From assembly GCF_019578655.1 (NCBI RefSeq), contig NC_063257.1, forward strand, positions 30,477,159 to 30,541,158: a stretch of 64,000 bases of DNA, read 5' to 3'. Both the position numbers and the translations under genes were made by a program. Origin of the DNA: Ricinus communis. Its lineage: Eukaryota > Streptophyta > Magnoliopsida > Malpighiales > Euphorbiaceae. The notes under the pieces were generated by a model, which worked only from the letters and a program-made list of their open reading frames with translations, had not been told where the DNA came from and searched no databases. Positions 34,801-48,012 of the stretch are shown piece by piece. The first letter of the stretch is position 1. Each line of letters starts with the position of its first letter.

Positions 34801-37800
34801 ATATACACATTTTACGGGATTATTTTCTTTTCTTTGAGAAATATACCACTTTTACAGGGTCGTTTTCTCATATTAAATTATTAGCACTATTCTCGAGTTG
34901 ATTTCTCAAATTCATAAATATACAAGTTTTACGTGGTTATTTTGTTATATGGACAAATATACCCCTTTTACGGGGTTGCTTTCTCATATTATAAAATTAA
35001 CCCATTTAAGGGGTTGTTTTCTCATACTCACAAATACACCAATATTACGGGGTTATTTTCTCCAATTAATAAATATCCCTGTATTACGGGGTTGTTTTCT
35101 AGTATTTATAAATATACCCGTCTTACGGGGTTATTTTCGTATATTAAAAAGTTTACCCCTTCTATTAGGCTGTTTTCTCATATTAAAAAATTTACCAGTT
35201 ATACGAGACTGTTTTCTTAGACTCGCAATTACACTACTTTTACGGGATTGTTTTCTTAGATTCATAAATACACACGTTTTATGGGGTTATTATCTTTTAT
35301 TGATAAATATACCACTTTTACGGGGTTGTTTTCTCATATTATAAAATTAACCCATTAAAGGGGATATTTTCTCATACTCACAAATATACAAAAATCATGA
35401 GGTTATTTTCTCCGATTTATAAATATCCCCGTATTACGGGATTATTTTCTAGTATTTATAAATATACCCTTCTTACGAGGTTCTTTTCTCATATTAAAAA
35501 ATTTACCCATTCTACGAGGCTGTTTTCTTAGACTCGCTATTACACTATTTTTACGGGGTTGTTTTCTCAGTTTCATAAATATACACGCTTTGCGGGGTTA
35601 TTTTCTTGTATTGATAAATATACTACTTTTACGTGGATGTTTTCTCATATTAAATTATTAGTGCTATTATGGGGTAGTTTTTTCAGATTCACAAATATAC
35701 AAGTTTTATAGGATTGTTCTCTTATATTGATAAATATACCCTTTTTACGAGGTTGTTTTTTCATATAATAAAATTAACCCATTTAAGTGGTTGCTTTCTA
35801 ATTCTCACAAATATACCAAAATTATGGTTTTATTTTCTCCGATTGATAAATATTTCCGTATTACGGGTTCATTTTCTCATATTTAAAAATTTACCCCTTC
35901 TACAAGGCAATTTTCTAAGACTCGCAATTACACTACTTTTACAGGGTTGTTTTCTCAGATTCATAAATATACAGGTTTTGCGGGTTATTTTTTTATATTT
36001 ATAAATATACCACTTTTACGGGGTCGTTTCTCATATTAAATTATTAGCACTATTATGAGGCTGTTTCCTGAAATTTATAAATATACATCTTTTACAGGGT
36101 AATTTTTTTATATCGACAAACATACCCCTTTTACGGGGTTGTTTTCTCCTATTATAAATATAACCCATTTAAGGGGTTATTCTCTCATACTCACAAATAT
36201 ACCAAAATTATGAGGTTATTTTCTCCGATTGATAAATATCATCGTACTACGGGGTTGTTTTCTCATATTAAAAAATTTACCCCTTCTACAAGGCTGTTTC
36301 TTGAGACTCGCAATTACACTACTTTTACAGGGTTATTTTCTCAGATTCATAAATATACACGTTTTACGGAGTTATTTTCTTATATTGATAAATATACCAC
36401 TTTCACGGGGTCGTTTTCTTATATTTAGTTATTAGCACTATTATGGGGTTATTTTCTCAAATTCATAAATATACACATTTTATGGAGTTATATTTTTATA
36501 TCAACAAATATACCCCTTTTACTGGGTTGTTTTCTCAAATTAGAAAATTACCACATTTAAGGGGTTGTTTTCTCATACTCACAAATATAACAAAATTACG
36601 GGGTTACTTTCTCCGATTGATAAATATCCATGTATTACGGGATTGTTTTCTCATATTAAAAAATTTACCCATTTTACGAGGTTGTTTCCTGAGACTCGCA
36701 AGTACATTGCTTTTACGGAGTTGTTTTCTCAGTTACATAAATATATAGGTTTTATGAGATTATTTTTTTATATTGATAAATATACTACTTTTACGCGGTC
36801 GTTTTTACATATTAAATTATTAATTATGAGCACTATTCTCAGGTTGTTTTCTCAAATTCATAAATATATACGTTTTATGTAGTTATTTTCTTATATTGAC
36901 AAATATACCTCTTTTACCGGGCTGTTTTCTCATATTATAAAATTAATCCATTTAAGAGGTTGTTCTCTCATACTCACAAATATACTAAAATTAAGGGGTT
37001 ATTTTCTTCGATTGATAAATATTCCCATATTATGGGGTTGTTTTCTCATTTTAAAAAATTTACAACTTCAACGAGGCCGTTTTCTCAGATTCGTAATTAC
37101 ACTACTTTTAGGGGTTATTTTCTCAGATTCATAAATATACACGTTTTACGGGGTTATTTTCTTATATTGATAAATATACCACTTTTACAAGGTTGTTCTC
37201 TCATATTAAATTATTAGCAATACTATGTGGTTATTTTCTCAAATTCATAAATATATACGTTTTACGAGGTTATTTTCTTATATCGACAAATATACCACTT
37301 TTACGGAGTTGTTTTATCATATTATAAAATTAACACATTTAAGGGGTTGTTTTCTTATACTAAAAAATATACCAAAATTACGGAATTATTTTCTCCGATT
37401 GATAAATATCCCCGTTTTACGAGGTTGTTTTCTAATATTTATAAATATACCCCTCTTACGAGGTTGTTTTCTCATATTAAAAAATTTACCCTTTTTACGA
37501 GACTATTTTCTCAGACTCGCAATTATACTACTTTTACGGGGTTGTTTTCTCAGATTCATAAATATATACGTTTTATGGTGTTATTTCTTATATCGCCAAA
37601 TCTACCCCTTTTATGGGATTATTTTCTCATTTTATAAAATTAACCCGTTTAATGGGTTGTTTTCTCATACTCACAAAATACACCAAAATTACGGGGTTAT
37701 TTTCTCTGATTGATAAATATTGCTGTATTTGGTGTTGTTTTCTCATATTTAAAATTTACCCTTTCTACGAGGTTATTTTCTCTGATTGATAAATATTGCT

Positions 37801-39240
37801 ATATTTGGTGTTGTTTTCTCATATTTAAAATTTACCCTTTCTACGAGGCTGTTTTCTCAAACTTACAATTACAGTACTTTTACGGGGTTGTCTTCTAAGA
37901 TTCATAAATATACACGTTTTACGGGGTTATTTTCTTTTATGAACAAATATACCCTTTTTACAGGATTGTTTTCTCATGTTATAAAATGAACCCATTTAAG
38001 GGTTTGTTTTCTCATACTCATAAATACACCAAAATTACAGGGTTATTTTCTCCATTCGATAAATTTTCCCGTATTACGGGATTATTTTCTAATATTTATA
38101 AATATACCCCTCTTACGTGGTTGTTTACTCATTATTAAAATCTACCCTTTCTATGAGGTTGTTTTCTGAGACTCGCAATTACACTACTTTTATGGGGTTG
38201 CTTTCTAAGATTCATTAATATACACGATTTACGAGGTTATTTTCTTATATCGATAAATATACCCCTTTTACGGGATTATTTTTTCATATTATAAAATTAA
38301 ACCATTTAAGGGGTTTTTCTCTTATTCTCACAAATACACCAAAATTACGGGGTTATTTTCTCCGATTGATAAATATTCATGAATTACGGGGTTGTTTTCT
38401 CATATTAAAAAATTTACCCCTTCTACGAGGCTGTTTTATCAGACTCGCAATTACATTACTTTTACGTGGTTATTTTCTCAGATTCATAAATATACACGTT
38501 GTACGGGGTTATTTTCTTATATTGATAAATATACCACTTTTACGGAGTTGTTTTCTCATATTAAATATTAGCACTATTATGGGGTTGTTTTCTCAAATTC
38601 ATTAATATACAAGTTTTACGGGGTTATTTTCTTATATTGATAAATATGCCACTTTTACCGGGTTGTTTTCTTATATTGAAAAATATACCCCTTTTACGGG
38701 GTTGTTTTCTCATATTATGAAATTAATCCATTTAAGGGGTTGTTTTCTCATACTCACAAATATACCAAAATTATAGGGTTATTTTCTCCGATTGATAAAT
38801 ATCCCTGTATTACAGGGTTATTTTCTCATATTAAGAAATTTACCCCTTCTACGAGGTTGTATTCTTAAACTCGCAATTACACAACTTTTACAGTGTTATT
38901 TTCTCAGATTCATAAATATAAACATTTTACGGGGTTATTTTCTTATATTCATAAATATACCACTTTTACGGGGTTATTTTCTTATATTGATAAATATGCC
39001 CCTTTCTTGCGGGCTTATTTTCTCATATTAAAAAATTTACCCCTTCTACGAGGCTGTTTTCTCAGACTCGCAATTACACTACTTTTACATAGTTGTTTTC
39101 TCATATTCATAAATATACACGTTTTACAGGGTTATTGTCCTATGTGGAGAAATATACCACTTTTACGGAATCATTTTCTCATATTAAATTATTAGCACTA
39201 TTCTAGAGTTGTTTTCTCAAATTCATAAATATACAGGTTT

Positions 39241-39456
39241 TTTTGTTTTACCGCCCCTAACTCTTCCTCAGCCAGGCTTGGGTGTCCTTCTTAGTTTAGT
39301 AGAAAACGAGTCTTATGCGGTGAGAGTCGCACGTAAGATAACGAGGGGGATTCGCACAGCCCTATGGTTACTTTCTATAAAACAGGTTTTATCCTCTTTA
39401 TGTGCTTGAGATCATATGGATTAACAATTCTCATTTCTTAATTACAAAAAGCCCTT
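39241..39456 (+). other. Foreign insert in array 2 with a group II intron 3' end (probable mitochondrial DNA)
   Basis: About 216 bp unlike the satellite. The monomer is cut after ACAGGTTTT and satellite resumes with TTTATGGCG. The insert has a moderate base composition and contains a group II intron domain V (39308-39341) and a domain VI-like stem (AGGGGG...AGCCCT). Plant mitochondrial introns have this type of domain V. I could not identify the host intron or the exon that should follow at about 39375. Confidence 0.65.
39308..39341 (+). ncRNA. Group II intron domain V hairpin
   Basis: GAGTCTTATGCG, loop GTGAGAG, TCGCACGTAAGATA. The arms TCTTA/TAAGA and TGCG/CGCA pair perfectly around the two-nucleotide CG bulge, and the length is the canonical 34 nt. 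Relative to the common CCGTA/TACGG arm, both strands have changed together. The catalytic triad reads AGT rather than the usual AGC. Confidence 0.75.
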
Positions 39457-42400
39457 TATGGCGTTATTTTCTTATATTGACAAATATACCCCTTTTACTT
39501 GGTTGTTTTCTCATATTATAAAATTAACCCATTTAAGGGGTTGTTTTCTCATACTCACAAATATACCAAAATTACGGGGTTATTTTCTCCGATTGATAAA
39601 TATCCCTGTATTACAGGGTTGTATTCTCATATTAAGAAATTTACCCCTTCTACGAGGTTGTATTCTTAAACTCACAATTACACAACTTTTACGGTGTTAT
39701 TTTCTCAGATTCATAAATATAAACATTTTACGGGGTTATTTTCTTATATTCATAAATATACCACTTTTACGGGGTTATTTTCTTATATTAATAAATATGC
39801 CCCTTTTACAGGATTGTTTTCTCAAATTATAAAATTAACCCATTTAAGGGGTTGTTTTCTCATACTCACAAATATACCAAAATTACGGGGTTGTTTTCTC
39901 CGATTGATAAATATACCTGTATTACGGGTTTGTTTTCTCATACTAAAAAATTTACCCCTTCTATGAGGCTGTTTTCTCAAACTCGTAATTACACTACTTT
40001 TACGTAGTTGTTTTCTCATATTCATAAATATACACGTTTTACAGGGTTATTTTCTTATATTGATAAATATACCACTTAAATTTATCCCTTTTATGGTATT
40101 ATTTTCTCATATTATAAAATTTAAGGAGTTGTTGTCTCATAATCACAAATATATCAAAATTTCAGGATTTATTTCCTCCGATTGCTAAATATCCCTGTAT
40201 TATGGGGTTGTTTTCTAATACTTATAAACATATTCGTCTTACGGGGTTGTTTTCTCATATTAAAAAATTTACCCGTTCTACGAGGCTGTATTCTTAGATT
40301 AGCAATTACACTACTTTTACGGGGTTGTTTTTGTCAAATTCATAAATATACATATTTTACGGGGTTAATTTCTTATATTAATAATCATACCACTTTTACG
40401 TAGTCGTTTTCTCATATTAAATTATTAGCACTATTATGGGTTATTTTTTCAAATTCATAAATATACACGTTTTACGGGGTTATTTTCTTATGTTGACAAA
40501 TATACATCTTTTACGGGGTTATTTTCTCATATTATAAAATTAATCCTTTTAAGGAGTTGTTTTCTCATACTCACAAATATACTAAAATTACGGGGTTATT
40601 TTCTCCGATTGATAAATATCCCCATATTACGGGGTTGTTTTCTCATATTAAAAAATATACCTCTTCTACGAGGCTGTTTTCTCCGGCTCGCAATTACACT
40701 ACTTTTACGAGGTTATTTTCTCAGATTCATAAATATACATGTTTTACGGGGTTATTTTCTTATATTGATAAATATACCACTTTTATGGGTTCGTTTTCTC
40801 ATATTAAATTATAAGCACCATTGTAGGGTTATTTTCTCAAATTCATAAATATACACGTTTTACGGCCTTATTTTCTTATATCGACAAATATATCCCTTTT
40901 ACGGGGTTGTTTTATCATATTATTAAATGAACCCAATAAGCGGTTGTTTTTCCATACGCACAAATATAATGCAATTACGGGCTTATGTCCTCAGATTCAT
41001 AAATATTCCTGTATTATGGGGTTACTTTCACATATTAAAAAATTTACCCCTTTAAGAGGTTGTTTTCTCATATTAAAAAATTTACCCGTTCTACGAGGCT
41101 CTTTTCTCACACTCGCAATTACACTACTTTTACGGAGTTGCTTTCTCAAATTCATAAATATACACATTTTACAAGGTTATCTTCTTATATTGAGAAATAT
41201 ACCACTTTTACGGGGTCATTTCTCATATTTAATTATTACCACAATTTTGGAGTTGTTTTGTCAAATTCATAATTATACATGTTTTACGGAGTTATTTTCT
41301 TATATCGACAAATATGCCCTTTTTACGGGGTTGTTTTCTCTTATTATAAAATTAATCCATTTAAGGGGTTGTTTTCTTATATGTAGAAATATAAAAAAAT
41401 TACAAGGTTATTTTTTTCGAATGATAAATATCCCCGTACAATGGGGTTTCTTCTCATATTAAAAAATTTACTCCTTTTACGAGGCTGTTTTAACAGACTC
41501 GCAATTATACTACTTTTACGAGGTTGTTTTTAAAGATTCATAAATATACATATTTTACGGGGTTATTTTCTTATATTGATAAATATACCCCTTTTACGGA
41601 GTTATTTTCTTATATTGACAAATATACCCCATTTACGGGGTTGTTTTCTTATAACCCAGTTAAGAGGTCATTTTCTCATACTCACAAATACATCAAAATA
41701 AAGGGGTTATTTTCTCTGATTGATAAATATCCCCGTACTATGGGGTTGTTTTTTCATATTAAAAAGTTTACCCCTTCTACGAAGCTGTTTTCTGAGACTC
41801 GCAATTACACTATTTTTACAGGGTTGTTTTCTCATGTTCATAAATATACACGTTATACGGGGTTATTTTTTAATATTAATAAAAATACCACTTTTACAGG
41901 GTTATTTCCTTATATTGACAAATATACCCTTTTACGGGTTGTTCTCTCATATTATAAAATTAACCCATTTAAGGGGTTGTTCTCTCACACTCATAAATAT
42001 ACCAAAATTACGGGGTTATTTTCAACGATTGCTAAATATCCCCTTATTACCGAGTTATTTTCTAATATTTATTATTTTCTCATATTAAAAAATTTACTCC
42101 TTCTACGATGTTTTCTCAGACTCGCAATTACACTACTTTTACGGGGTTGTTTTCTCAGATTTATAAATATACACGTTTTACTGAGTTATTTTCTTATATC
42201 GACAGATATACTCCTTTTATGGGGTTGTTTTCTCATATTATAAAATTAACCCATTTAAGGGGTTGTTTTCTCATACTCACAAATATAACAAAATTGAGGG
42301 GTTATATTCTCTGATTAATTAATATCCTAGTATTATGGGGTTGTTTTCTCATATTTATAAATATACCTCTCTTACGGGGTTAGTTTGTCATATTCAAAAA

Positions 42401-45400
42401 TTTACCCCTTATACGAGGCTGTTTTCTCATATTAAAAAAATTTACCCCTTCTACGCAATTACACTACTTTTACAGGATTATTTTCTCAAATTCATAAATA
42501 TACGTATTTTACTGGGTTATTTTCTTATATTGACAAATATGCCACTTTTACCAGGTCATTTTCTCATATTAAATTATTAGCACTATTATGGGGTTGTTTT
42601 CTCAAATTCATAAATATACACGTTTTATGGTGTTATTTGTTTATGATGACAAATATACCCCTTTTACGGGGTTGTTCTCTCATATTATAAAATTAACCCA
42701 TTTAAGGGGTTGTTTTCTCATACTCACAAATGCACAAAAATTACAGGTTATTTTCTCTGATTGATAAATATCCCCGTATTATGGGTTGTTTCTCATATTA
42801 AATAATTTACCTGTTCTACGAGGCTGTTTTTTAAGACTCGTAATTACACTACTTTTACGGGGTTATCTCCTCAGATTCATAAATATCCCCGTATTACGGG
42901 GTTATTTTCACATATTAAAAAATTTACCCCTTCTACGGGTTTTTCTCTCATATTTTAAAATTAACACATTTAAGGGGTTATTTCTCATACTCACAAATAT
43001 ACTAAAATTACAGGATTATTTCTTCGATTGATAAATATTCCCGTATTACGGGGTTGTTTTCTAATATTTATAAATATATCCCTCTTACGGGGTTATTTTC
43101 TCATATTAAAAAATTTACCCCTTCTACGAGGCTGTTTTCTCAGACTCACAATTACACTACTTTTACGGGAGTTGTTTTCTCCAATTTATAAATATATGAG
43201 TTATTTTCTTATATCGACAAATATACCCCTTTTACGTGGTTATTCTGTCATATTATAAAATTAACCCATTTAAGGAGTTGTTTTCTCATACTAAAAAATA
43301 TACCAAAATTACGGGGTTATTTTCTCTGATTGATAAATATCCCCTGTATTACGGGGTTGTTTTCTCATATTAAAAATTTTACCCCTTCTACGAGGCCGTT
43401 TTCTGAGACTCGCAATTACACTACTTTTATAGGGTTGTTTCTCATATTCATAAATATACACATTTTGCGGGGTTATTTTCTTATATTGATAAATATACAT
43501 ATTTTATGAGAATATTTTCTTATATTGGCAAATATACCCTTTTTATGTGGTTGTTTTCTGATATTATAAAATTACTCCATTTAAGGGGTTATATTCTCAT
43601 GCTCACAAATATACCAAAATTACGGAGTTATTTTCTCCGATTTACAAATATCCCGTATTACGGGGTTGTTTTTTCATATTAAAAAATTTATCCCTTCTAC
43701 GAGGTTGTTTTCTCAGACTCGCAACTACACTACTTTTACGGGGTTGTTTTCTTAAATTCATAAATATACACATTTTACAGGGTTATTTTCTTATATTGAC
43801 AAATATACCCCTTTTACGGAGTTGTTTTCTTATATTATAAAATTATCCCATTTAAGGGGTTGTTTTCTCATACTCACAAATATACCAAAATTATGGGGTT
43901 ATTTTCTCTAATTGATAAATATCCCCCGCATTACAGGGTTGTTTTCTCATACTAAAGAATTTACCCCTTCTACGAGGATGTTCTTTCAGACTCGCAATTA
44001 CACTACTTTTACGGGGTTGTTTTCTCAAATTCAAAAATATATACGTTTTACGGGGTTATTTTCTTAACTTAATATACCACTTTTACAAGGTTATTTTCTT
44101 ATATTGATAAATGTACCCCTTTTACAGGGTTGTTTTCTCATATTCATAAATATACATGTTTTAAGGGGTTGTTTTCTCATACTCACAAATATACCAAAAT
44201 TAGGGGGTCATTTTCTCCGATTGCTAAATATCCCCTTATTACGATTTTTCTAATATTTATCAATATACCCCTCTTACGGGGTTGTTTTCTCATATTAAAA
44301 ATTTTACCCGTTCTACGAGGCTGTTTTCTTAGATTTGCAATTACACTACTTTTACAGGGTTGTTTTTCTCAAATTCATAAATATACAAGTTTTACGGGGT
44401 TATTGTTTTATATTGATAAATATACCATGTTTACAGGGTCGTTTTCTCATATTAAATTATTAGCACTATTATGAGGTTGTTTTCTCAAATTTATAAATAT
44501 ACACGTTTTACGAGATTATTTTCTTATATCGATAAATATACCCCTTTTACGGGGTTGTTTTCTCATATTATGAAATTAACCTATTTAAGGAGGTTTTTTT
44601 CTCATACTCACAAATATACCACAACGGGGTTATTTCCTCAGATTCATAAATATCCGAGTATTACAGGATTGTTTTCACATATTAAAAAAATTATCCATTC
44701 TACGAGGCTATTTACTCATTATGCGATGCTATTTTCTCATATTATAAGATTAACCCCATTTAAGGGGTTGTTTTGTCATACTCACAAATATACCAAAATT
44801 ACGAGGTTATTTTCTCCGATTGATAAATAACCCCGTACTACGGGGTTATTTTCTCATATTAAAAAATTTACCCCTTCTACGAGGTTGTTTTCTCAGACTC
44901 GCAATTACACTATTTTTACAGGGTTATTTTCTCATATTTATAAATATACACGTTTTCTGGGATTATTTTCTTATAATTATAAATATACCACTTTTACGGG
45001 GTTACTTTATTATATTGACAAATATACCCCTTTTACGGGGTTGTTTTATCATACTATAAAATTAACCCATTTTAGGGGTTGTTTTCTCATACTTGCAAAT
45101 ATACCACAATTACGGGGTTATATCCTCATATTCATAAATATCCCCGTATTAGGGGATTATTTTCACATATTAAAAAATTTATCCCTTTACGAGGATGTTT
45201 TCTCATATTAAAAAATTTACCCGTTCTACGAGGCCGTTTTCTTAGACTCGCAATTACACTACCTGTACGGGTTGTTTTCTCAGATTCATAAATATACATG
45301 TTTTACGGGGTTATTTTCTTATATTGATAAATATACCACTTTTACAGGGTCGTTTTCTCATATTAAATTATTAACACTATTATGGGGTTGTTTTCTCAAA

Positions 45401-47162
45401 TTCATAAATATACACGTTTTATGGAGTTATTTTCTTATGTTAACAAATATACCCCTTTTACAGGATTGTTTTCTCATATTATAAAATTAACCCATTTAAG
45501 GGGTTGTTTTCTCATACTCACAAATATACCAAAATTACGGAGTTATTTTCTCCGATTGATAAATATCCCCGTATTACGGAGTTGGTTTCTAATATTTATA
45601 AATATACCGCTCTTACGGGGTTGTTTTCTCAAATTCATAAATATACACGTTCTATGAGGTTAATTTCTTATATTGATAAATATACCACTTTTACACTGTC
45701 GTTTTCTCATATTAAATTATTAGCACTATTATGAGGTTATTTTCTTAAATTCATAAATATAGACGTTTTACGAAGTTATTTTCTTATATTGACAAATATA
45801 CGCCTTTTACAAGGTTGTTTTCTCATATTATAAAATTAACCCATTTAAAGGGTTGTTTTCTCATACTCATAAATATACTAAAATTACGGGGTTATTTTCT
45901 CCGATTGATAAATATCCTCGTTTTACGGGGTTGTTTTCTTATATTTATAAATATACCGCTCTTACGGAGTTGTTTTATCATATTTTTACCCTTTCTATGA
46001 GGTTCTTTTCTTAGACTCGCAATTATACTACTTTTACGGGGTTGTTTTCTTATATTCGTAAACATACACGTTGTACGGGGTTATTTTCTTATATTGATAA
46101 ATATACCACTTTTACGGGGTGATCTTCTCATACTAAATTATTAGCACTATTATGGTGTTGTTTTCTAAAATTCATAAATATATACGTTTTACGGGATTAT
46201 TTTCTTATGTTGACAAATATACCCTTTTAACGGAGTTATTTTCTAATATTATAAAATTAACTAATTTAAGAGGTTGTTTTCTCATACGCGTAAATTACCA
46301 AAGTTACAGGGTTATATCCTCTAATTGATAAATATCCTCGTATTACGGGGTTGTTTTCTAATATTTATAAATATACCCCTCTTACGTGGTTGTTTTCTCA
46401 TATTAAAAAATTTACCCGTTCTACGAGGCTATTTTCTGATATTAAAAAATTTACCCGTTCTACGAGGCTGTTTTCTTAGACTCGCAATTACACTACTTTT
46501 ACGAGGTTATTTTTTCAGATTCATAAATATACACGTTTTACGGAGTTATTTTCTTATATTGAGAAATATACCACTTTTTTACGGGGTCGTTTTCTCATAT
46601 TAAATTTTTAGCATTATTGTAGGGTTGATTTCTCAAATTTATAAATATAAATATTTTACGGGGTTATCTTCTTATATTGATAAATATACCACTTTTACGG
46701 GATTATTTTCTCATTTTAAATTACTAGCATTATTATGGGGTTGTTTTCTCAAATTCATAAATATATATACATTTTAAGGGGTTATTTTCTTATATTGATA
46801 AATATATCCCTTTTATGGGGTTGTTTTCTCATATTATAAAATTAACCCATTTAAGGGGTTGTTTTCTCATACTCACAAATATACTAAAATTATGGGGTTA
46901 TTTTCTCTGATTGATTTATATGGCTGTATTACGGGGTTATTTTCTAATATTTATAAATATACCCCTCTTACGGGATTGTTTTCTCATATTAAAAATTTAC
47001 CCTTTCTATGAGGCTGTTTTCATAAACTCGCTATTATACTACTTTTACGGGGTTATTTTTTCAGATTCATAAATATACACGTTTTATGGGTTATTTTCTT
47101 ATATTGACAAATATACCCCTTTTACCGGGTTGTTTTCTCATATTATAAAATTAACCCATTTT

Positions 47163-47330
47163 CCAATTGCAATGCAGTTAATCTTTTACTATCTAGTAGC
47201 TTTTCCTTTCTGGTGATCAGTTCTTGAATCTCTATCTCTAATCTTTCATTTTCTTCTGTTATCTTGGAAAGTTTAACTTCTAAAGAATTGAGCTTTTCTT
47301 GTTCTTCAAATAGACTTGCACTGAGCTTTT
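47163..47330 (-). pseudogene. Coiled-coil coding fragment
   Basis: On the minus strand an open stretch of about 56 residues reads LSASLFEEQEKLNSLEVKLS and continues KITEENERLEIEIQELITRK. Its heptad-like leucine, glutamate and lysine spacing indicates a coiled coil. A stop lies just upstream, and downstream the frame runs into satellite, so both ends are lost. Similar coiled coils occur near the Gag end of plant copia polyproteins, but also in many host proteins. I cannot assign it. Confidence 0.45.
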
Positions 47331-47458
47331 AGTTTTCCTTAGGTTCTAGTTCTTGCTGATTACGATCCTAGGGTTTGATTTCAAGTTACGCTTTAGGTTT
47401 TCAAGTTAGTGATTCATGGGTTTATAAGGATTAGAGTTCTTGGAGGTTCTTTAACATT

Positions 47459-47480
47459 CGGTATCAGAGCTTTTAGTTCT
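47459..47480 (+). other. Primer-binding site, tRNA-iMet type
   Basis: CGGTATCAGAGC follows TTTAACATT, i.e. an LTR-like CA end at 47455-47456, two bases, then the PBS. The roughly 120 bp to its left would be the end of an LTR and the sequence to the right the start of an internal region, but no gag follows and LTR limits are not visible. Confidence 0.6.
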
Positions 47481-47639
47481 TGGATCAGGTTATTATCCTT
47501 CTTTAATATTATTTGATTGTATTCTTTAAGTTTCTAAGTAGGTCATTTATTGATAACAATCTTAATTGCTGCTGCCACGCGCTTTCTCTCAATAGTGGTG
47601 TTTATGCTCTCTAAATAAAACCAAACCATCATACTAGAC

Positions 47640-48012
47640 AAAGAGGAGTTGACTGGTCCACAACTCTCGTAGTTCTAAATGTTTTGAGCCAGAATAACGA
47701 AAATAAGTGAAAATTCATGTAGGCATACCTAATAAAACCCCACCCTAAATTATATAATTATATGCATTCCAAACATCAAAACACATGCATTACCCCTTAG
47801 ATTAATCGAAAACAACATTATTTCTTCTTTACGGATGTGGATTTGTGTCTTGTCCTACTAGATCAAGTCACGCCCTAATGCTACTAATCAAGCTTGTTAA
47901 TTACATTCCCATGATTCTTTACGCCAATCCTTAATGTTCTCAAGAGTCCTCATGCCTAGAGGAATATGGAATAATGGAGATCCTAATGGTGCAAATCTTA
48001 AATTGGAATATT
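47640..48012 (-). repeat. Module P, inverted copy
   Basis: Read on the minus strand this segment matches the start of module P at 48085: TTTGCACCATTAGGATCTCC, then CTAGGCATGAGGACTCTTGA, AACAAGCTTGATTAG, and AATGTTGTTTTCGATTAATC. With the direct copy it forms an inverted repeat with arms of about 370 bp and a spacer of about 70 bp. Confidence 0.7.

Larger units (their letters stand above)
31854..47159. repeat. Satellite array 2: diverged 39-bp family, mainly a 10-mer higher-order repeat
   Basis: About 385 monomers related to those of array 1 (TTGTTTTCTCA..., ...ACGGGG) but of different classes. A usual order in 13-mer labels is SQIHKYTRFTG, SYIDKYTPFTG, a 38-bp class ending LTHLRG, SHTHKYTKITG, SPIDKYPRITG, SHIKKFTPSTR, SQTRNYTTFTG, SQIHKYTRFTG, SYIDKYTTFTG, then a class containing TTATTAGCAC. 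Spacing of successive 38-bp units around 36166, 36554, 36949 and 37336 is 388, 395 and 387 bp. Shorter versions (about 310 bp, eight monomers) occur near the left end. A foreign insert lies at 39241-39456. The many open frames are a consequence of the period. Confidence 0.93.

Noticed and set aside
39209..39409. 66-codon open frame across the insert in array 2
   Set aside because: It begins in a satellite monomer and crosses a structured group II intron hairpin, so it is not a protein-coding region.
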